Shown here: piece by piece, positions 5,207 through 7,122 of the stretch
Layout: each line of letters opens with the position of its first letter
Position numbering within the stretch: the first letter of the stretch is position 1
Assembly (NCBI GenBank): GCA_002381565.1
Contig: DFWZ01000005.1
Location: 1,715-8,836 of the forward strand
DNA length: 7,122 bases
Reading direction: 5' to 3'
Source of the DNA: Gallionella sp. UBA4121
GTDB taxonomy: Bacteria > Pseudomonadota > Gammaproteobacteria > Burkholderiales > Gallionellaceae
The notes under the pieces: model-generated
Databases searched by the model: none
Seen by the model: the letters and a program-made list of their open reading frames with translations, nothing else
What the model was told of the DNA's origin: nothing
Made by a program: the position numbers and the translations under genes

Positions 5207-5341
5207 ACCGCTAAAAATTCATTTTAGTGGCGAATCGCGGCGTCACGTGCTCGTTCATTCCTCGCCTATCCGTTTGATATGTCTCGTAATTCGCTGCGCG
5301 GCTCCTTGCGCCTCATCCAATAATTCCGAATTTTTAGAGGT
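5207..5341 (+). repeat. Spacer between kdpF and kdpA bounded by 14-base inverted repeats; possible kdpA translational switch
   Basis: The left arm 5207-5220 (ACCGCTAAAAATTC) and right arm 5328-5341 (GAATTTTTAGAGGT) are complementary at 13 of 14 positions. The right arm contains the kdpA Shine-Dalgarno AGAGG (5336-5340, seven bases before the ATG), so the long-range stem would hide it. The left arm can instead form a local hairpin: 5208-5216 pairs with 5222-5230 (nine pairs, one G-U, 5-base loop). A smaller pair, GCGAAT (5230-5235) with ATTCGC (5289-5294), lies inside. Ribosomes ending kdpF at 5202 would cover part of the left arm. A 49-codon frame (5202-5351) crosses the spacer, but only about 42% of its third positions are G or C, unlike its neighbours, so it is probably not a gene. 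It may be a regulatory RNA element or a small MITE-like insertion. Confidence 0.6.
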
Positions 5342-5347
5342 TTCATT

Positions 5348-7122
5348 ATGATTAACGGACTCTTTCAAATCGCGCTGTTCCTGGGTGTATTGCTGGCAAC
5401 CGCCCGTCCGATGGGCTATTACATGTTTCGCGTCTATGAAGGCAAACTGCCTGTTTTTATGCGCTGGATGCAGCCTTTCGAGAATCTTTTATATCGCCTG
5501 TGTGGAGTTGACAGCAAACAGGAGATGCGCTGGACGCAATACGCGCTGGCGTTGCTGTGGTTCAGCCTGCTGGGTGCGCTGGCAGTGTATGCCCTGCAGC
5601 GCCTGCAAGTCTGGTTGCCGCTCAATCCGCAAGGCTTCGCTGCGGTAACGCCTGACTCATCGTTCAACACGGCGCTCAGCTTTGTAACTAACACAAACTG
5701 GCAAGGCTATGCGGGTGAGTCAACCATGAGCTACCTGACGCAGATGCTGGGGCTCTCGGTGCAAAACTTTTTCTCCGCAGCCAGCGGTATGGCGGTACTG
5801 ATCGCGCTGATACGCGGCTTCGCGCGTCACACGACAGAAACCATCGGCAACTTCTGGGTGGATATGACCCGCGGTACGCTGTATATCCTGCTGCCTATTG
5901 CAACGGTGCTGGCGCTGGCGCTGGTCAGCCAGGGCGTGCTGCAGAATTTCTCCGCCTATCAAACCGTACCGACGGTTGAGACGATCACCTACGACAATCC
6001 GAAGATGGATGCTGAAGGGCTAGCGGTGAAAGATGCTGCCGGCAATCCGGTTGCCGAGAAGACGACTACCCGTGAGCAGGTCATCGCGATGGGCCCGGTC
6101 GCGTCCCAGGAGGCGATCAAGCAACTCGGCACCAACGGCGGCGGGTTCTTCAATGCCAACTCGGCGCATCCGTTCGAGAACCCCACGCCGCTGTCCAATT
6201 TTCTGGCGATGCTGGCGATCCTGCTGATCCCCGCCGGGCTTTGTTACACCTTCGGGCGCATGGTCGGCGACACCCGTCAGGGTTGGGCGATTCTGGCAGC
6301 GATGACGCTGTTGTTTGTGGGCTTCCTTGCCGTTGCCGAATACGCAGAGTTGCACGGTAATCCTGCCTTTACAGCGCTGGGTGTGGATCAGAACCTGTCC
6401 ACCATGCAATCCGGCGGCAACATGGAAGGCAAGGAGACGCGCTTTGGTATCGTCAACTCCGCACTGTTCGCCACGATCACCACGGCGGCTTCCTGCGGCG
6501 CGGTGAACGCGATGCACGATTCCTTCACGCCGCTGGGCGGCATGGTCACCATGGCGCAAATCCAGCTGGGTGAAGTGGTATTCGGCGGAGTCGGTTCCGG
6601 TCTTTACGGCATGCTGGTTTATGCGGTGATCGCGGTGTTCCTGGCAGGGTTGATGATAGGCCGCACCCCGGAATATATGGGCAAGAAGATAGAAGCGTTT
6701 GACATCAAGATGGCCTCACTGGTGATCCTGTTGCCGCCGTTCATCATACTGGGCGGTACCGCGCTGGCTGTGATGCTAGCAGCAGGCAAGAGCAGTATCT
6801 TTAACCCCGGTGCGCATGGCTTTTCCGAAGTGCTGTATGCCTTCTCGTCGGCGGTCGGCAATAACGGCAGTGCTTTCGCCGGTATCTCTGCGAATACGCC
6901 GTTCTATAACATCGCGCTGGGTTTTGCCGTGTGGGCGGGACGCTTCTGGCTGATGATTCCGGTACTCGCGCTGGCAGGTTCGCTGGCAGCCAAGAAACGC
7001 ATCCCGGTAAGCGTGGGCAGCATGGCGACGCACACGCCGATGTTTGTCTGGCTGCTGGTTGGCACGGTGTTGCTGGTAGGGGCGCTGACCTTTGTGCCTG
7101 CGCTGGCATTGGGTCCGGTGAT
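5348..7122 (+). CDS. kdpA: KdpA, potassium-binding and translocating subunit of the KdpFABC ATPase (3' end beyond window)
   Basis: KdpA is the inner-membrane channel-like subunit that selects K+ and passes it to the P-type ATPase subunit KdpB. 591 codons are visible, ending ALTFVPALALGPV, which corresponds to about ten residues from the C-terminus of known KdpA proteins. The four selectivity-filter loops are intact: T-N-T-N-W-Q (114-119), G-T-N-G-G-G (261-266), S-C-G-A-V-N (382-387) and V-G-N-N-G-S (503-508). Other family blocks are MGPVASQEAIKQL (248-260), HPFENPTPLSNF, GEVVFGGVGSGLYGM and IGRTPEYMGKKIEAFD. Compared with E. coli KdpA, as I recall its sequence, about 28 extra polar residues lie near 216-245 in a soluble loop, a variant I believe occurs in other betaproteobacteria. 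The ATG has AGAGG seven bases upstream. kdpB and kdpC are expected to follow outside the window. Confidence 0.97.
   Translation, partial: MINGLFQIALFLGVLLATARPMGYYMFRVYEGKLPVFMRWMQPFENLLYRLCGVDSKQEMRWTQYALALLWFSLLGALAVYALQRLQVWLPLNPQGFAAVTPDSSFNTALSFVTNTNWQGYAGESTMSYLTQMLGLSVQNFFSAASGMAVLIALIRGFARHTTETIGNFWVDMTRGTLYILLPIATVLALALVSQGVLQNFSAYQTVPTVETITYDNPKMDAEGLAVKDAAGNPVAEKTTTREQVIAMGPVASQEAIKQLGTNGGGFFNANSAHPFENPTPLSNFLAMLAILLIPAGLCYTFGRMVGDTRQGWAILAAMTLLFVGFLAVAEYAELHGNPAFTALGVDQNLSTMQSGGNMEGKETRFGIVNSALFATITTAASCGAVNAMHDSFTPLGGMVTMAQIQLGEVVFGGVGSGLYGMLVYAVIAVFLAGLMIGRTPEYMGKKIEAFDIKMASLVILLPPFIILGGTALAVMLAAGKSSIFNPGAHGFSEVLYAFSSAVGNNGSAFAGISANTPFYNIALGFAVWAGRFWLMIPVLALAGSLAAKKRIPVSVGSMATHTPMFVWLLVGTVLLVGALTFVPALALGPV

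Noticed and set aside
6020..6559. 179-codon minus-strand open frame
   Set aside because: Antisense to kdpA, whose filter motifs and reading frame are continuous through the region.

Overview
The window looks like chromosomal DNA of a betaproteobacterium, possibly of the Nitrosomonadales/Gallionellaceae type. This is inferred from gene order (orn diverging from an M48 peptidase, a small cytochrome-like gene, phhB and rsgA), moderately high third-position GC and protein resemblance. No marker gene in the window fixes the genus. No rRNA, tRNA, CRISPR array, transposase or phage gene was seen.

Left part (1-2165, minus strand): a tight four-gene run read right to left. It comprises an M48 (Ste24-type) membrane metallopeptidase, a small exported protein that looks like a cytochrome c without its haem motif, pterin-4a-carbinolamine dehydratase (phhB), and the start of rsgA, a ribosome-assembly GTPase cut by the window edge. 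Gaps are 10 and 8 bases, and the last two genes overlap. Oligoribonuclease (orn, 2249-2794) diverges from the peptidase across an 83-base promoter region.

Middle (2795-4832): the 252-base gap after orn holds a pair of 27-base REP-like palindromes in opposite orientation with a third small hairpin between them. A universal stress protein gene (3047-3487) follows, converging on hemH (ferrochelatase, minus strand, 3542-4630). The hemH leader contains a small open frame with coding-like codon use and, further upstream, a sigma-70-like promoter.

Right part (4840-7122, plus strand): the start of a kdp high-affinity potassium-uptake operon. Upstream lie three TTTACA hexamers on one DNA face, resembling a KdpE operator, with a -10 box downstream. 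Then come a 30-residue single-pass membrane protein gene, kdpF (28 residues; neither of these is listed by ordinary length cut-offs), an unusual 145-base spacer, and kdpA, complete except for about its last ten codons. The spacer is bounded by 14-base inverted repeats whose right arm contains the kdpA Shine-Dalgarno sequence, and its left arm can instead fold into a local hairpin. This suggests structure-controlled translation of kdpA or a small inserted palindromic element.

The most interesting observations are this kdpF-kdpA spacer, the phased operator, the haem-less cytochrome relative, and the two tiny proteins (before kdpF and before hemH). No wholly new multi-gene system is evident.
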